Source: Actinomadura barringtoniae
Lineage (GTDB): Bacteria; Actinomycetota; Actinomycetes; Streptosporangiales; Streptosporangiaceae
Direction: 5' to 3'
Assembly (NCBI RefSeq): GCF_017573505.1
Contig: NZ_JAGEOJ010000004.1
Coordinates: forward strand, 310,001 to 374,000
DNA: 64,000 nucleotides
The notes under the pieces were generated by a model that worked only from the letters and a program-made list of their open reading frames with translations, was not told where the DNA came from and did no database searches. A program made the position numbers and the translations under genes. Within the stretch, counting starts at the first letter, position 1. Each line of letters starts with the position of its first letter. This document shows positions 18,348-26,532 of the stretch, piece by piece.

Positions 18348-20035
18348 CCGATCTCGATCAGGGCGGCCCCGGCCGGTTCCGGTTCCTCGCCACCGCCATC
18401 GCCGGCAGGTCCGTCGATGTCGCGGAGGCGAGGACCGGTGAGGCCGCTCATACCAACGGCCGGGTCGTCTTCGTGTCGGCCGGTGGTTCCGTCGCCGAGC
18501 AGCGCCGCGAGACCGTCGTCCAGAGTGCGCTGCTCGGCGCGGGGAGCCTGGACCGGCAGTGGGCGAAGGCGCTCTGGTCACGACCGGCGGTCGCGCGCCG
18601 CTATCTGACCCTCGAAGGTCGCAGGGTGCTCGCCGAACTCGCGGAGCACTACCCGGTCGCCGCCGCGATCCGTCCCGCTGGAGACCCGGGAACCGCGAGC
18701 GCTGCGGAGTCTCTGGAGCTGGCCAGAGGGCGCGGGAAGGTGCCCGATCCGCCGGAGTGGTTCGGGGCGATCAAGCCTTCGCGGCTGCTGGCTGCTCCGG
18801 AGGGGCCGGGTGCGCGGGCCGGCGACAAGGAACTGCGCCTGGAGTTCGATCCCATCGACTTGCCCGAAGCCGATGACGACGGCGACCAGGAGCAGTCCGG
18901 AGAGAGCCGCATCCTCAAGCTGTTCGAGAATCCGCTGTTCGCCTCACGCACCCTCGGCGACTATCTCCGCAAGCTGCTCGGCGGCTCACGAACCTCCGGG
19001 GAAGGCGCCGCCGGTACGGAGCTGCGGGTCCGCTCCGTACGGCGGTCGGAACGGGTCGGGGAGCACGCCCGTCCCCTTCCCACGCCGATCCGTTTCGCCG
19101 ACGACGGCAAGCCCGGCGCCGCCCTCGGCGTGGGGGCCGCGCTCCATCCGGAGTGGGACGTCTACAACGACCGCTACCGGCCCGGCTGGTGCCGGGTCGT
19201 CGGCTTCCCGCTGACCGCCGCCGCCGACATCGCCGCCGCCGGGGTCCCGCACGATGACGTGCTGCGGCGACGCCTGGCCCGCATCGGCCTCGGCCCGAGG
19301 ATCCTGCGCGGCCGTCCGGACGGCGACGAGATCGACGTCGAGGCGCTCATCGACCTGTTCGTCGACGTGCGCTCGGGACACTCGCCACCCGAGAACGTCT
19401 ACCTGGACCGCCGCAAGCTCGCGCGGGAGCTCGGCGTCCTCGTCCTGGTCGACGCGTCCGGGTCGGCCGCCGACGCCGATCACGGCGGGCTCGCGGTCCA
19501 CGACCACCAACGGCGGGCGGCCGCGACACTGGCGGCGACGCTCGAAGAGCTCGGTGACCGCGTCGCCGTCTACGCGTTCCGGTCGCAGGGCCGCCATGCC
19601 GTCCAGTTGCCCGCCATCAAGACGTTCGGGCAACGGTTCGACGCCCTCGGGCGAGCCCGGCTCAACCAGCTCCAGCCGTCCGGCTACACCCGCCTCGGCG
19701 CGGGCATCCGCGGCGCGGGCGAGATCCTCAAAACCGAAGCCGGAACACCACATCGGCTACTGCTCGTCCTTTCGGATGGATTTCCCTACGACGACGGCTA
19801 TGAAGGCCGATACGCGGAGGCTGATGTTCGCAAGGCACTCGAAGAACTGCGCCTCGACGGGATCGCCTGCCTCTGCCTTTCCATAGGCACGACCGCCACC
19901 GATGTCCTCGAACGCTCCTTCGGCTCCGCCGCCCACGCCGGCGCCGCGACGCTGGCCGAACTCAGCCCGCGGATGGACGAGCTGTTCCTGGGCTCCCTCA
20001 GGCAGCTCGCCGCGCCGCTGCTGCATAATCGCTGA
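18344..20035 (+). CDS. VWA domain protein, CbbO/NorD-like partner of the MoxR ATPase
   Basis: 563 residues. The C-terminal half is a von Willebrand A domain with a complete MIDAS: D370-x-S-x-S374, a Thr in S-G-Y-T-R-L-G and an Asp in L-S-D-G-F-P-Y-D. The N-terminal half is helical with a charged middle part (residues 160-230), as in NorD and CbbO. The start overlaps the ATPase stop, and the stop is one base before a TetR gene. It would bridge the ATPase to its client through metal-dependent binding. Confidence 0.88.
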   Translation: MTDLDQGGPGRFRFLATAIAGRSVDVAEARTGEAAHTNGRVVFVSAGGSVAEQRRETVVQSALLGAGSLDRQWAKALWSRPAVARRYLTLEGRRVLAELAEHYPVAAAIRPAGDPGTASAAESLELARGRGKVPDPPEWFGAIKPSRLLAAPEGPGARAGDKELRLEFDPIDLPEADDDGDQEQSGESRILKLFENPLFASRTLGDYLRKLLGGSRTSGEGAAGTELRVRSVRRSERVGEHARPLPTPIRFADDGKPGAALGVGAALHPEWDVYNDRYRPGWCRVVGFPLTAAADIAAAGVPHDDVLRRRLARIGLGPRILRGRPDGDEIDVEALIDLFVDVRSGHSPPENVYLDRRKLARELGVLVLVDASGSAADADHGGLAVHDHQRRAAATLAATLEELGDRVAVYAFRSQGRHAVQLPAIKTFGQRFDALGRARLNQLQPSGYTRLGAGIRGAGEILKTEAGTPHRLLLVLSDGFPYDDGYEGRYAEADVRKALEELRLDGIACLCLSIGTTATDVLERSFGSAAHAGAATLAELSPRMDELFLGSLRQLAAPLLHNR

Positions 20036-20036
20036 C

Positions 20037-20639
20037 ATGGTGGAACGCTGGACGAGGGAACGGCGGCGCGACCACACCCGTTCACTGCTCCTGGACGCGG
20101 CCGAGGAGGTGTTCGCCGAGAAAGGCTTCGCGCAGGCGACCCTCGACGACATCGCTTATGCGGCCGGCTTCACCAAAGGCGCCATTTACAAGCACTTCGG
20201 CACCAAAGAGGACCTGTTCCTGGAAGTCAGCGACCGGCACTGGCGCCGCTACATCGACAGCTTCACCGAAGTGGTGTCGGCGGTGACCGAGCTCGGAGCG
20301 CGCGAGCTGGACGAGGTCGCCGAGCTGTGGCGCGGGCTCGGCCAGGACCGCGGTGCCGAACGTGCCGCGCTGAGCCACGAGCTCGCCCTCTACCTGCTGC
20401 GCAACCCCGAGGCGCGCGAGCGGGTGACGGCCAAGAGGATGGAGGCCGCGGAGAGCCTGGCGCGGTTCATCGAGGACGGCATCGCGCGCTTCGGCGGGAC
20501 GCTGACGATCCCCGCCCTGACGTTCGCGCACCTGATCATCGCCACCAGCGACGCGGTCGTGCTGGAGAGCCGCCTCGGCGACGTCGACCTCTACCGGCCC
20601 GTCCTGGAGATGTACATGTCGGCGATCAAGCGTCCCTGA
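20037..20639 (+). CDS. TetR family regulator
   Basis: 200 residues. ATG 20037 comes one base after the VWA stop, so the gene is the last of the AveC-like operon. The helix-turn-helix (about residues 10-56) has T-L-D-D-I-A-Y-A-A-G-F-T-K-G-A-I-Y-K-H-F. Being co-transcribed with the AveC-like, MoxR and VWA genes, it is the best candidate for the factor that binds the GAGAA-type repeats at 16169 and related sites. Its 3' end overlaps the convergent TetR gene by 14 bp. Confidence 0.88.
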   Translation: MVERWTRERRRDHTRSLLLDAAEEVFAEKGFAQATLDDIAYAAGFTKGAIYKHFGTKEDLFLEVSDRHWRRYIDSFTEVVSAVTELGARELDEVAELWRGLGQDRGAERAALSHELALYLLRNPEARERVTAKRMEAAESLARFIEDGIARFGGTLTIPALTFAHLIIATSDAVVLESRLGDVDLYRPVLEMYMSAIKRP

Positions 20640-21207
20640 GGGCGGTACGGCGCTCGCCCTCGATCCGCCGCAGGTGGTCCTCGACGTGGGCGATCATCTC
20701 GGCGTGCCCGGTGGACACCTCGAAGGCCTGCTCCATCAGCAGGAAGCGGGAGACGCTGGACATGAGCAGGACGATCGCCTCGGGAGACGGCAGGTCCGGG
20801 CCCGGCGGGCTCTTCGCCATGACCTTCGACGCGGCCTCCAGGTGCATCGCCCGGAACCGCTGGGACGATCTGGTGATCTCGCTCCGGATCGCCTTGCGAT
20901 GGTTGGCGAGCGCCACGAACTCCATGGTGAGCGCGGTGCGCGGCGCGTCGTGGATCATCTCCCAGAGCGCCCACAGCGGCTGGTCGGACGAGAGCGCCTC
21001 GACCTGCCGCCGGTACGACTGCTCGGCGCCGCGCTGGAACGTCGCGATGAACAGGTCGTCCATGGTGCCGAAGTAGTAGTAGACGAGCGCGGAATTGACG
21101 CCCGCCTTGTCGGCCACGCGCCGTGAGCTCACGGCGGCGTAACCGTCCTCCAGCATGATCTGCTGGGTCGCGTCGAGGATCGCGGTACGGGTCGTGGAGT
21201 CCTCCAT
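20626..21207 (-). CDS. TetR family regulator of the Rieske operon
   Basis: 193 residues from ATG 21207, which has GGGGAGG eight bases upstream; a GTG three codons earlier lies within that site and is less likely. The helix-turn-helix contains S-S-R-R-V-A-D-K-A-G and Y-Y-Y-F-G-T-M. The ligand domain resembles that of the TetR at 10762. It diverges from the ten-gene oxygenase operon, with a perfect 20-bp palindrome at the operon promoter, and probably represses it until the substrate or a CoA ester appears. Confidence 0.88.
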   Translation of the reverse strand: MEDSTTRTAILDATQQIMLEDGYAAVSSRRVADKAGVNSALVYYYFGTMDDLFIATFQRGAEQSYRRQVEALSSDQPLWALWEMIHDAPRTALTMEFVALANHRKAIRSEITRSSQRFRAMHLEAASKVMAKSPPGPDLPSPEAIVLLMSSVSRFLLMEQAFEVSTGHAEMIAHVEDHLRRIEGERRTALRDA

Positions 21208-21286
21208 GAAGCCCACCTCCCCTGCTCGGCGCCGGTCGAGTCTATCGGCGTCCGATCGTCACTTAAAGCTTTCAGACGACCACGAA

Positions 21287-21316
21287 AGGTGATTCTCGCC
21301 TATTGAGAGATCACCT
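21287..21316. promoter_or_regulatory. AGGTGAT/ATCACCT inverted repeat near the TetR gene
   Basis: Perfect 7-bp arms AGGTGAT (21287-21293) and ATCACCT (21310-21316), with inner TCTC/GAGA complementarity. It lies on the TetR side of the 202-bp divergent gap, about 80 bp from the TetR start, and could be an autoregulatory site or a second operator. Confidence 0.45.
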
Positions 21317-21328
21317 ACCAAGACACCC

Positions 21329-21357
21329 TTGACACGCATTCACCCCTGTCATACAAA
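21329..21357 (+). promoter_or_regulatory. Promoter of the Rieske oxygenase operon
   Basis: A consensus TTGACA (21329-21334) is followed after exactly 17 bp by TACAAA (21352-21357), which matches the -10 consensus at four of six bases. The start point would fall at about 21364, inside the palindrome, and the first gene begins at 21410 behind AGGAG. Confidence 0.6.
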
Positions 21358-21360
21358 CCT

Positions 21361-21380
21361 TATTAATCACTCGATTAATA
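21361..21380. promoter_or_regulatory. Perfect 20-bp palindromic operator
   Basis: TATTAATC-ACTC-GATTAATA is an inverted repeat with 8-bp perfect arms and a 4-base centre, made of A/T-rich bases in a very GC-rich genome. It directly follows the -10 element, so a bound TetR dimer would block transcription initiation of the operon at 21410-29980. Confidence 0.7.
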
Positions 21381-21409
21381 GCACAGAGCAAGTGAAATGA
21401 GGAGCGTGC

Positions 21410-22153
21410 ATGCCGAGGGTCGCGGTGGTGACGGGCGGGGCGTCGGGGATGGGCCTTTCCATCTGCCGGCAGCTTGCCCGGCGCGGTGACAGGGTCGCCG
21501 TGCTCGACGTCGACGGCCCGGCCGCGCAGCGGGCCGCCGAGGAGCTCCAGGGCCGGGGCGCGCGGGCGCTGGCGTGCCAGGCCGACGTCACCGACCGGGC
21601 GGCGATCGACGAGGCGCTGCGCAAGGTCCGCGCCGACCTCGGGCCCGTCGAGATCGTCGTCACCAGCGCCGGCCTGGTCGCCTTCGACCCGTTCACCGCC
21701 ATCACCGCCGAGTCCTGGCACCGGGTCATCGAGGTGAACCTGACCGGGACGTTCAACGTGGTCCAGGCCGCGATCCCCGACATGATGCGGGCGCGGTGGG
21801 GCCGGATCGTCACGATCTCCTCGTCCAGCGCCCAGCGCGGCTCGCCCGGCATGGTGCACTACACCGCGTCCAAGGGCGGCGTCATCGCCATGACCAAGGC
21901 GCTGGCGCGCGAGTACGCCCCGATGGGCATCACCGTCAACAACGTCCCGCCGTCCGGCATCGACACCCCGATGTCCCGCGCCTCCCAGGCCGACGGTCAC
22001 CTGCCCGACTCCGAGGTGATGGCACGGGCGATCCCGGTCGGCCATCTCGGCACGGGCGACGACATCGCCGCCGCCTGCGTCTTCCTCTGCTCGGAGGAGG
22101 CCGGGTTCATCACCGGGCAGGTGCTCGGCGTGAACGGCGGCGCTGTCATATGA
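21410..22153 (+). CDS. SDR family oxidoreductase (FabG-like)
   Basis: 247-residue SDR, first gene of the operon, with AGGAG eight bases before ATG 21410. It has T-G-G-A-S-G-M-G near residues 8-15, T-S-A-G near 84, the Ser in S-S-S-S and Y-T-A-S-K. It closely resembles the SDR at 8562-9323 in many stretches (T-S-A-G, E-V/G-N-L-T-G-T-F-N, H-Y-x-A-S-K-G-G-V, I-T-G-Q-V-x-G-V-N-G-G), suggesting paralogues acting on related alcohols. Confidence 0.87.
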   Translation: MPRVAVVTGGASGMGLSICRQLARRGDRVAVLDVDGPAAQRAAEELQGRGARALACQADVTDRAAIDEALRKVRADLGPVEIVVTSAGLVAFDPFTAITAESWHRVIEVNLTGTFNVVQAAIPDMMRARWGRIVTISSSSAQRGSPGMVHYTASKGGVIAMTKALAREYAPMGITVNNVPPSGIDTPMSRASQADGHLPDSEVMARAIPVGHLGTGDDIAAACVFLCSEEAGFITGQVLGVNGGAVI

Positions 22154-22166
22154 GGGGCGCGGTCAG

Positions 22167-22799
22167 ATGAGCCCTGCATCGCCGCGGCTGGCTCCGCTGG
22201 CACCCGAGCAGTGGGACGAGCCGACCCGCACCCAGCTGCGCGGTCACGTGAAGCGGATCGACCAGTACCTGTCCGGTGCGCCCGGCGCGCCCCGGATGCC
22301 GAACGTCCTGGGCGTGCTCGGGCATCATGCCCGGCTCGCCGGCGCCTGGCTCAACTACAACGGCGTCCTGCTGGACGACCCGACGCTGGAGCCCTGCCAC
22401 CGCGAGCTGATGATCCTGCGGGTGGCGTGGCGGACCGGCTCGGTCTACGAGTGGGTCCAGCACGCGCGGATCGCGGCCCGGCTGGGCGTGACCGCCGAGC
22501 AGATCGAGGCGCTCGCAGACACCGGGCCGGGCGGAGACGGCTGGGCCGGGACCGGCCCGTGGACGCACCTCGAAGCGCTGCTCCTGCACGCGGCCGACCA
22601 GCTGATCGACCGATGTGCGATCGGCGACGCGACCTGGGCCGCGCTGGAGACGCACCTGGACGCCCGTCAGCTGCTGGAGGTGCCGTTCGTCGTGGGCTCC
22701 TACCTGTGCCTGGCGATGGTCTTCAACAGCGTCGGCCTGGAGCTTGACCCCGACATGCGCGCAGAGATGCCAACCCGACTGCCCGAAAGCGAGGAGTGA
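22167..22799 (+). CDS. Carboxymuconolactone decarboxylase family protein
   Basis: 210 residues of the AhpD/CMD-like all-helical fold. The core signature E-L-M-I-L-R-V-A-W-R-T-G-S-V-Y-E-W-x-x-H lies at about residues 72-92. The redox CxxC pair of AhpD is absent here, so a peroxidase role is unlikely. CMD-like proteins of this length are frequent in steroid and aromatic degradation clusters with unclear function. The stop overlaps the spacer directly before the first Rieske gene. Confidence 0.8.
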   Translation: MSPASPRLAPLAPEQWDEPTRTQLRGHVKRIDQYLSGAPGAPRMPNVLGVLGHHARLAGAWLNYNGVLLDDPTLEPCHRELMILRVAWRTGSVYEWVQHARIAARLGVTAEQIEALADTGPGGDGWAGTGPWTHLEALLLHAADQLIDRCAIGDATWAALETHLDARQLLEVPFVVGSYLCLAMVFNSVGLELDPDMRAEMPTRLPESEE

Positions 22800-22800
22800 C

Positions 22801-24057
22801 ATGGGTCGTTGGCCGAAGCCTGCGGAAGGCAGCTGGACCGAGCACTATCCCGGCCTCGGGACCGAGCCGATCTCGTTCGAGGACTCGACGTCCCCGGAGT
22901 TCTTCGAGCTGGAACGCGAGGCCATCTTCAAACGGGCCTGGCTGAACGTGGGCCGCGTTGAGCGGCTACCTCGTACCGGAAGCTATTTCACCAAGGAGAT
23001 CCAGGCCGCCAAGACCTCGGTGATCATCGTTAGGGACACCGGCGGCGAGGTCCGCGCGTTCCACAACATCTGCCGCCACCGGGGCAACAAGCTCGTCTGG
23101 AACGACCTCCCCCGCGAAGAGACCTCCGGCATGTGCAGGCAGTTCACCTGCAAATACCACGGCTGGCGCTACGGCCTGGACGGACAGCTCAAGTTCATCC
23201 AGCAGGAGGGCGAGTTCTTCGACCTCGACAAGCAGGACTTCGGGCTCGTGCCCGTCCATTGCGATGTGTGGGCCGGGTTCATCTTCATCAACCTGGCCGC
23301 CGAGCCCGAGCAGAGCCTGCGCGACTTCCTCGGTCCGATGATCACGGGCCTGGACGGTTACCCGTTCGACCGGATGACCGAGTGGTACGAGTTCACCGCC
23401 GACAACCGCAGCAACTGGAAGATCTTCGCTGACGCGTTCCAGGAGTACTACCACGTTCCGGCGCTGCATCCGCAGCAGGTTCCGGCCGAGGTACGCCAAC
23501 CCGGCGCCGGTTTCGAGTGCGCGCACTTCCAGATCGACGGTCCCCATCGCATGACCAGCTCGGGCGGCGCACGCCGCTGGACGCTGCCGCCCGAGTACAT
23601 GTATCCGATCGAACGCGTCACCCGCAGCGGCCTGGTCGGCCCCTGGGAGTCGCCGGAACTCGGCGAGATGCCCCCGGGCCTCAACCCCGGCCGCATCGAC
23701 CCCTGGGGGATCGACAACTTCCAGATCTTCCCCAACCTGGAGATCCTCATCTACCGGGGCTGGTACCTGCTGTACCGCTACTGGCCGACGTCCCACAACA
23801 CCCACCGGTTCGAGGGGATGCTCTGCTTCCAGCCCGCCACGACCGTTCACGAACGGGTGGAGCACGAGGTCGCGGCGGTGGTGTTCAAGGACTTCGCGCT
23901 GCAGGACGCCGGGATGCTCACCGGCACGCAGACCGCGCTCGAATCGGGGATCGTCACCGCCTCTCCGCTGAGCGACCAGGAGATCCTCGTCCGGCATTTC
24001 CACAAGGTCGTCGCCGACTGGGTCGACGACTACCGGCGCGAACCCGCGGAGGTGTGA
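22801..24057 (+). CDS. Rieske non-haem iron oxygenase, alpha subunit (first copy)
   Basis: 418-residue ring-hydroxylating oxygenase. The Rieske cluster ligands are C91-x-H93 and C117-x-x-H120, and the mononuclear iron site has H218 and H223 in E-Y-Y-H-V-P-A-L-H, with Asp392 (S-D-Q-E-I) as probable third ligand. ATG 22801 follows GAGGAG. No beta subunit gene is present; instead the next gene encodes a 111-residue protein of unknown function. Electrons probably come from the reductase at 13580. Positions 22987-23192 are identical in DNA to the second copy. The substrate is unknown. Confidence 0.92.
   Translation: MGRWPKPAEGSWTEHYPGLGTEPISFEDSTSPEFFELEREAIFKRAWLNVGRVERLPRTGSYFTKEIQAAKTSVIIVRDTGGEVRAFHNICRHRGNKLVWNDLPREETSGMCRQFTCKYHGWRYGLDGQLKFIQQEGEFFDLDKQDFGLVPVHCDVWAGFIFINLAAEPEQSLRDFLGPMITGLDGYPFDRMTEWYEFTADNRSNWKIFADAFQEYYHVPALHPQQVPAEVRQPGAGFECAHFQIDGPHRMTSSGGARRWTLPPEYMYPIERVTRSGLVGPWESPELGEMPPGLNPGRIDPWGIDNFQIFPNLEILIYRGWYLLYRYWPTSHNTHRFEGMLCFQPATTVHERVEHEVAAVVFKDFALQDAGMLTGTQTALESGIVTASPLSDQEILVRHFHKVVADWVDDYRREPAEV
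22987..23192 (+). repeat. 206-bp perfect repeat, copy 1 (Rieske-domain coding segment)
   Basis: By direct reading, every base from 22987 to 23192 equals the base 2460 positions further on (25447-25652), including third codon positions. Outside this block the two oxygenase genes differ at many sites. The block codes for residues 63-131, covering the whole Rieske cluster site. Confidence 0.9.
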
Positions 24058-24062
24058 CGACG

Positions 24063-24398
24063 ATGGCCGCAGCCCTGCTGCCCGCCGAGTTCGCCGAGCT
24101 CGAACGCTTCGCCGAGATCTGGTCGCTGGAGACCGAGACGCGGCGTTACGAGCGGCGCCTGAACAGTTCGATGGCCGAGATGCAGGAGTTCTATGACGCC
24201 TTCTTCCCCCGGCTGGAGGAGGCGATCGCCTACTGCGACAAGTTCCCGCTCGACGACCTGCCCGAGGACGCCCTGCGGCTGCTGTGGCTGGTGTACGCGC
24301 TGGTCATGATCGCGATGGCGATCGAGGTGTTCCAGCAGCCCAAGGCGACCGACGCCGCCGACGCCGAGATCATCCGCGTGAAGGAGCCCATCCCGTGA
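24063..24398 (+). CDS. Small Rieske-associated protein of unknown function (first copy)
   Basis: 111 residues, predicted mostly helical, no known domain recognised. It begins five bases after the Rieske stop. Conserved blocks shared with the protein at 26529 include L-P-A-E-F-A-x-L-E, S-M-x-E/D-M-Q-x-F-Y-D-A, E-x-A-I-A-Y-C-D and F-P-L/I-D-D-L-P-E-D-A. The hydrophobic stretch L-W-L-V-Y-A-L-V-M-I-A-M-A-I-E-V is amphipathic rather than clearly membrane spanning. Each Rieske gene in the operon has one such partner, so it may be a subunit, a chaperone or a coupling factor. Confidence 0.8.
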   Translation: MAAALLPAEFAELERFAEIWSLETETRRYERRLNSSMAEMQEFYDAFFPRLEEAIAYCDKFPLDDLPEDALRLLWLVYALVMIAMAIEVFQQPKATDAADAEIIRVKEPIP

Positions 24399-25252
24399 GC
24401 GGCCGCGTCCCCGCCTCGATGACGGCCGACCGCCTCGGCCACTCGATCGGCGCCGAGATCGCGGGCGTCGACCGCGACCGTCTGATGCACGACGACGCCC
24501 TGCCCGGAGCGGTCATGGACGCGCTGGAGGAACACGGCGTCCTGGTCTTCCGTGACCTGCATCTGGATCCCGAGACTCAGGTGGCGTTCTGCCGCAGGCT
24601 CGGGGACGTCGACGTCTCCCCCGGCCACCACCCCGTCGAGGGGATCTACCGGGTCAGCCTCGACACCTCCAAGAACTCCTCGGCCGGGTATCTGCGCGCC
24701 ACGTTCGACTGGCACATCGACGGATGCACCCCGGCGGACGACGCGTACCCGCAGAAGGCGACGATGCTCACCGCGAAGGCCGTGGCGAGCAGCGGCGGCG
24801 AGACCGAGTTCGCCAGCACGTACGCCGCCTACGACGAGCTCACCGCCGAGGAGCAGGAGCGGATCGGCTCGCTGCGCGTGGTCCACTCCCTCGAAGCCTC
24901 GCAACGCCTGGTGACCCCCGAGCCCAGCCCGGAGCAGCTGGCCGTGTGGCGACGCCGGCCGGTCAAGGAGCACCCGCTGGTCTGGACGCACCGTTCGGGA
25001 CGTAGGTCGCTGGTGCTCGGGGCGTCCACCGACCACATCGTGGACATGGACCCCGGCGAGGGCCGGGCGCTGCTGGACGACCTGCTCGAACGCTGCACCG
25101 CGCCCGAACGCGTCTACCGGCACACGTGGTCGGTCGGCGACACCGTCATCTGGGACAACCGCGGGGTCATCCATCGCGCGGCACCCTACGACTCCGCGTC
25201 GCCGCGGGAGATGCTCCGCACCACCGTCCTGGGCGACGAACCGATCCAGTAG
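24395..25252 (+). CDS. TauD/TfdA family Fe(II)/2-oxoglutarate dioxygenase
   Basis: 285 residues starting with GTG 24395 in a GTGA overlap with the small protein gene. The metal triad is H-x-D in D-W-H-I-D-G and the distal His in N-R-G-V-I-H-R; the 2-oxoglutarate-binding Arg is in M-L-R-T-T-V. Length and motifs fit TauD-type hydroxylases. It would oxidise the same substrate as the flanking Rieske enzymes, using a different iron chemistry. Confidence 0.9.
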   Translation: MSGRVPASMTADRLGHSIGAEIAGVDRDRLMHDDALPGAVMDALEEHGVLVFRDLHLDPETQVAFCRRLGDVDVSPGHHPVEGIYRVSLDTSKNSSAGYLRATFDWHIDGCTPADDAYPQKATMLTAKAVASSGGETEFASTYAAYDELTAEEQERIGSLRVVHSLEASQRLVTPEPSPEQLAVWRRRPVKEHPLVWTHRSGRRSLVLGASTDHIVDMDPGEGRALLDDLLERCTAPERVYRHTWSVGDTVIWDNRGVIHRAAPYDSASPREMLRTTVLGDEPIQ

Positions 25253-25260
25253 GAGGAACC

Positions 25261-26532
25261 ATGCCGCGTTGGCCCAAACCACCCGAGGGCAGCTGGACAG
25301 AGCACTACCCCGAGCTGGGCACGGCCCCGATGCCGTACGAGGACTCGATCTCCCCGGAGTACTTCGAGCTGGAACGCAAGGCGATCTTCGGACGCGCCTG
25401 GCTGAACGTCGGGCGCGTCGAGCAGCTGCCGCGTACCGGAAGTTACTTCACCAAGGAGATCCAGGCCGCCAAGACCTCGGTGATCATCGTTAGGGACACC
25501 GGCGGCGAGGTCCGCGCGTTCCACAACATCTGCCGCCACCGGGGCAACAAGCTCGTCTGGAACGACCTCCCCCGCGAAGAGACCTCCGGCATGTGCAGGC
25601 AGTTCACCTGCAAATACCACGGCTGGCGCTACGGCCTGGACGGACAGCTCAACTTCGTCCAGCAGGAGGGCGAGTTCTTCGACCTCGACAAGCAGGACTA
25701 CGGGCTCGTGCCCGTGCACTGCGACGTCTGGTCCGGGTTCATCTTCATCAACCTGGCCGCCGAGCCCGAGCAGACCCTGCACGACTTCCTCGGCCCGATG
25801 ATCACCAATCTGGACGGTTACCCGTTCGAGAAGATGACCGAACGCTGGTGTTACCGCTCGGAGGTCGGCGCCAACTGGAAGCTCTACATGGACGCGTTCC
25901 AGGAGTTCTACCACGCGGCCGTTCTGCACGGTTCGCAGTCACCGGCCAAGTTCTCGGCGGCCGCGCAGCAGGCGGGCTTCGAGGCACCGCACTACCGTCT
26001 CGAAGGCCCGCACCGCCTGGTCAGCACGTCCGGCGTCATCACGTGGGAACTGCCCGGCGACATGCGCAAACCCATGGAGGACATCACACGCAGCGGTCTG
26101 TTCGGGCCGTGGGACGAGCCGGACCTCGGCATGGAGAAGATGCCCGTCGGCCTCAACCCGGCCGGCTGCGATCCGTGGGGGCTGGACTCGTTCCAGCTGT
26201 GGCCGAACTTCACGATCCTCATCTGGTCCGGCGGCTGGTACCTGACGTACCACTACTGGCCCACGAGCTATAACACCCACATCTTCGAGGGCAACCTCTA
26301 CTTCGTTCCGTCCACGAACGCCCGCGAGCGCGTCGCCCGCGAGATGGCGGCGGCCACGTTCAAGGAGTACGGGCTGCAGGACGCCAGCACGCTGGAGGCG
26401 ACCCAGTCGATGCTGGAGTCGCGAGCGGTGACCGCGTTCCCGCTCTGCGACCAGGAGATCCTCTGCCGGCACCTGCACAAGGTCGCGGCCGACTGGGTCG
26501 AGGACCACCGGCGAAACCTGGCGGGAGCGTGA
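25261..26532 (+). CDS. Rieske non-haem iron oxygenase, alpha subunit (second copy)
   Basis: 423-residue paralogue of the enzyme at 22801. The cluster ligands (C91, H93, C117, H120) and iron ligands (H218, H223 in E-F-Y-H-A-A-V-L-H, probable Asp397) are intact at the same positions. ATG 25261 is preceded by AGGAGG. The catalytic half differs clearly from copy 1 (for example E-R-W-C-Y-R-S-E for E-W-Y-E-F-T-A-D), while residues 63-131 are coded by identical DNA. The two enzymes therefore probably take different substrates or sites but share electron-donor contacts. Confidence 0.92.
   Translation: MPRWPKPPEGSWTEHYPELGTAPMPYEDSISPEYFELERKAIFGRAWLNVGRVEQLPRTGSYFTKEIQAAKTSVIIVRDTGGEVRAFHNICRHRGNKLVWNDLPREETSGMCRQFTCKYHGWRYGLDGQLNFVQQEGEFFDLDKQDYGLVPVHCDVWSGFIFINLAAEPEQTLHDFLGPMITNLDGYPFEKMTERWCYRSEVGANWKLYMDAFQEFYHAAVLHGSQSPAKFSAAAQQAGFEAPHYRLEGPHRLVSTSGVITWELPGDMRKPMEDITRSGLFGPWDEPDLGMEKMPVGLNPAGCDPWGLDSFQLWPNFTILIWSGGWYLTYHYWPTSYNTHIFEGNLYFVPSTNARERVAREMAAATFKEYGLQDASTLEATQSMLESRAVTAFPLCDQEILCRHLHKVAADWVEDHRRNLAGA
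25447..25652 (+). repeat. 206-bp perfect repeat, copy 2
   Basis: Second copy of the block at 22987-23192. Upstream, two mismatches occur within the six preceding bases. Downstream, identity falls to roughly 92 percent over the next 150 bp and then lower, giving a sharp-edged identical tract typical of recent gene conversion. Confidence 0.9.
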
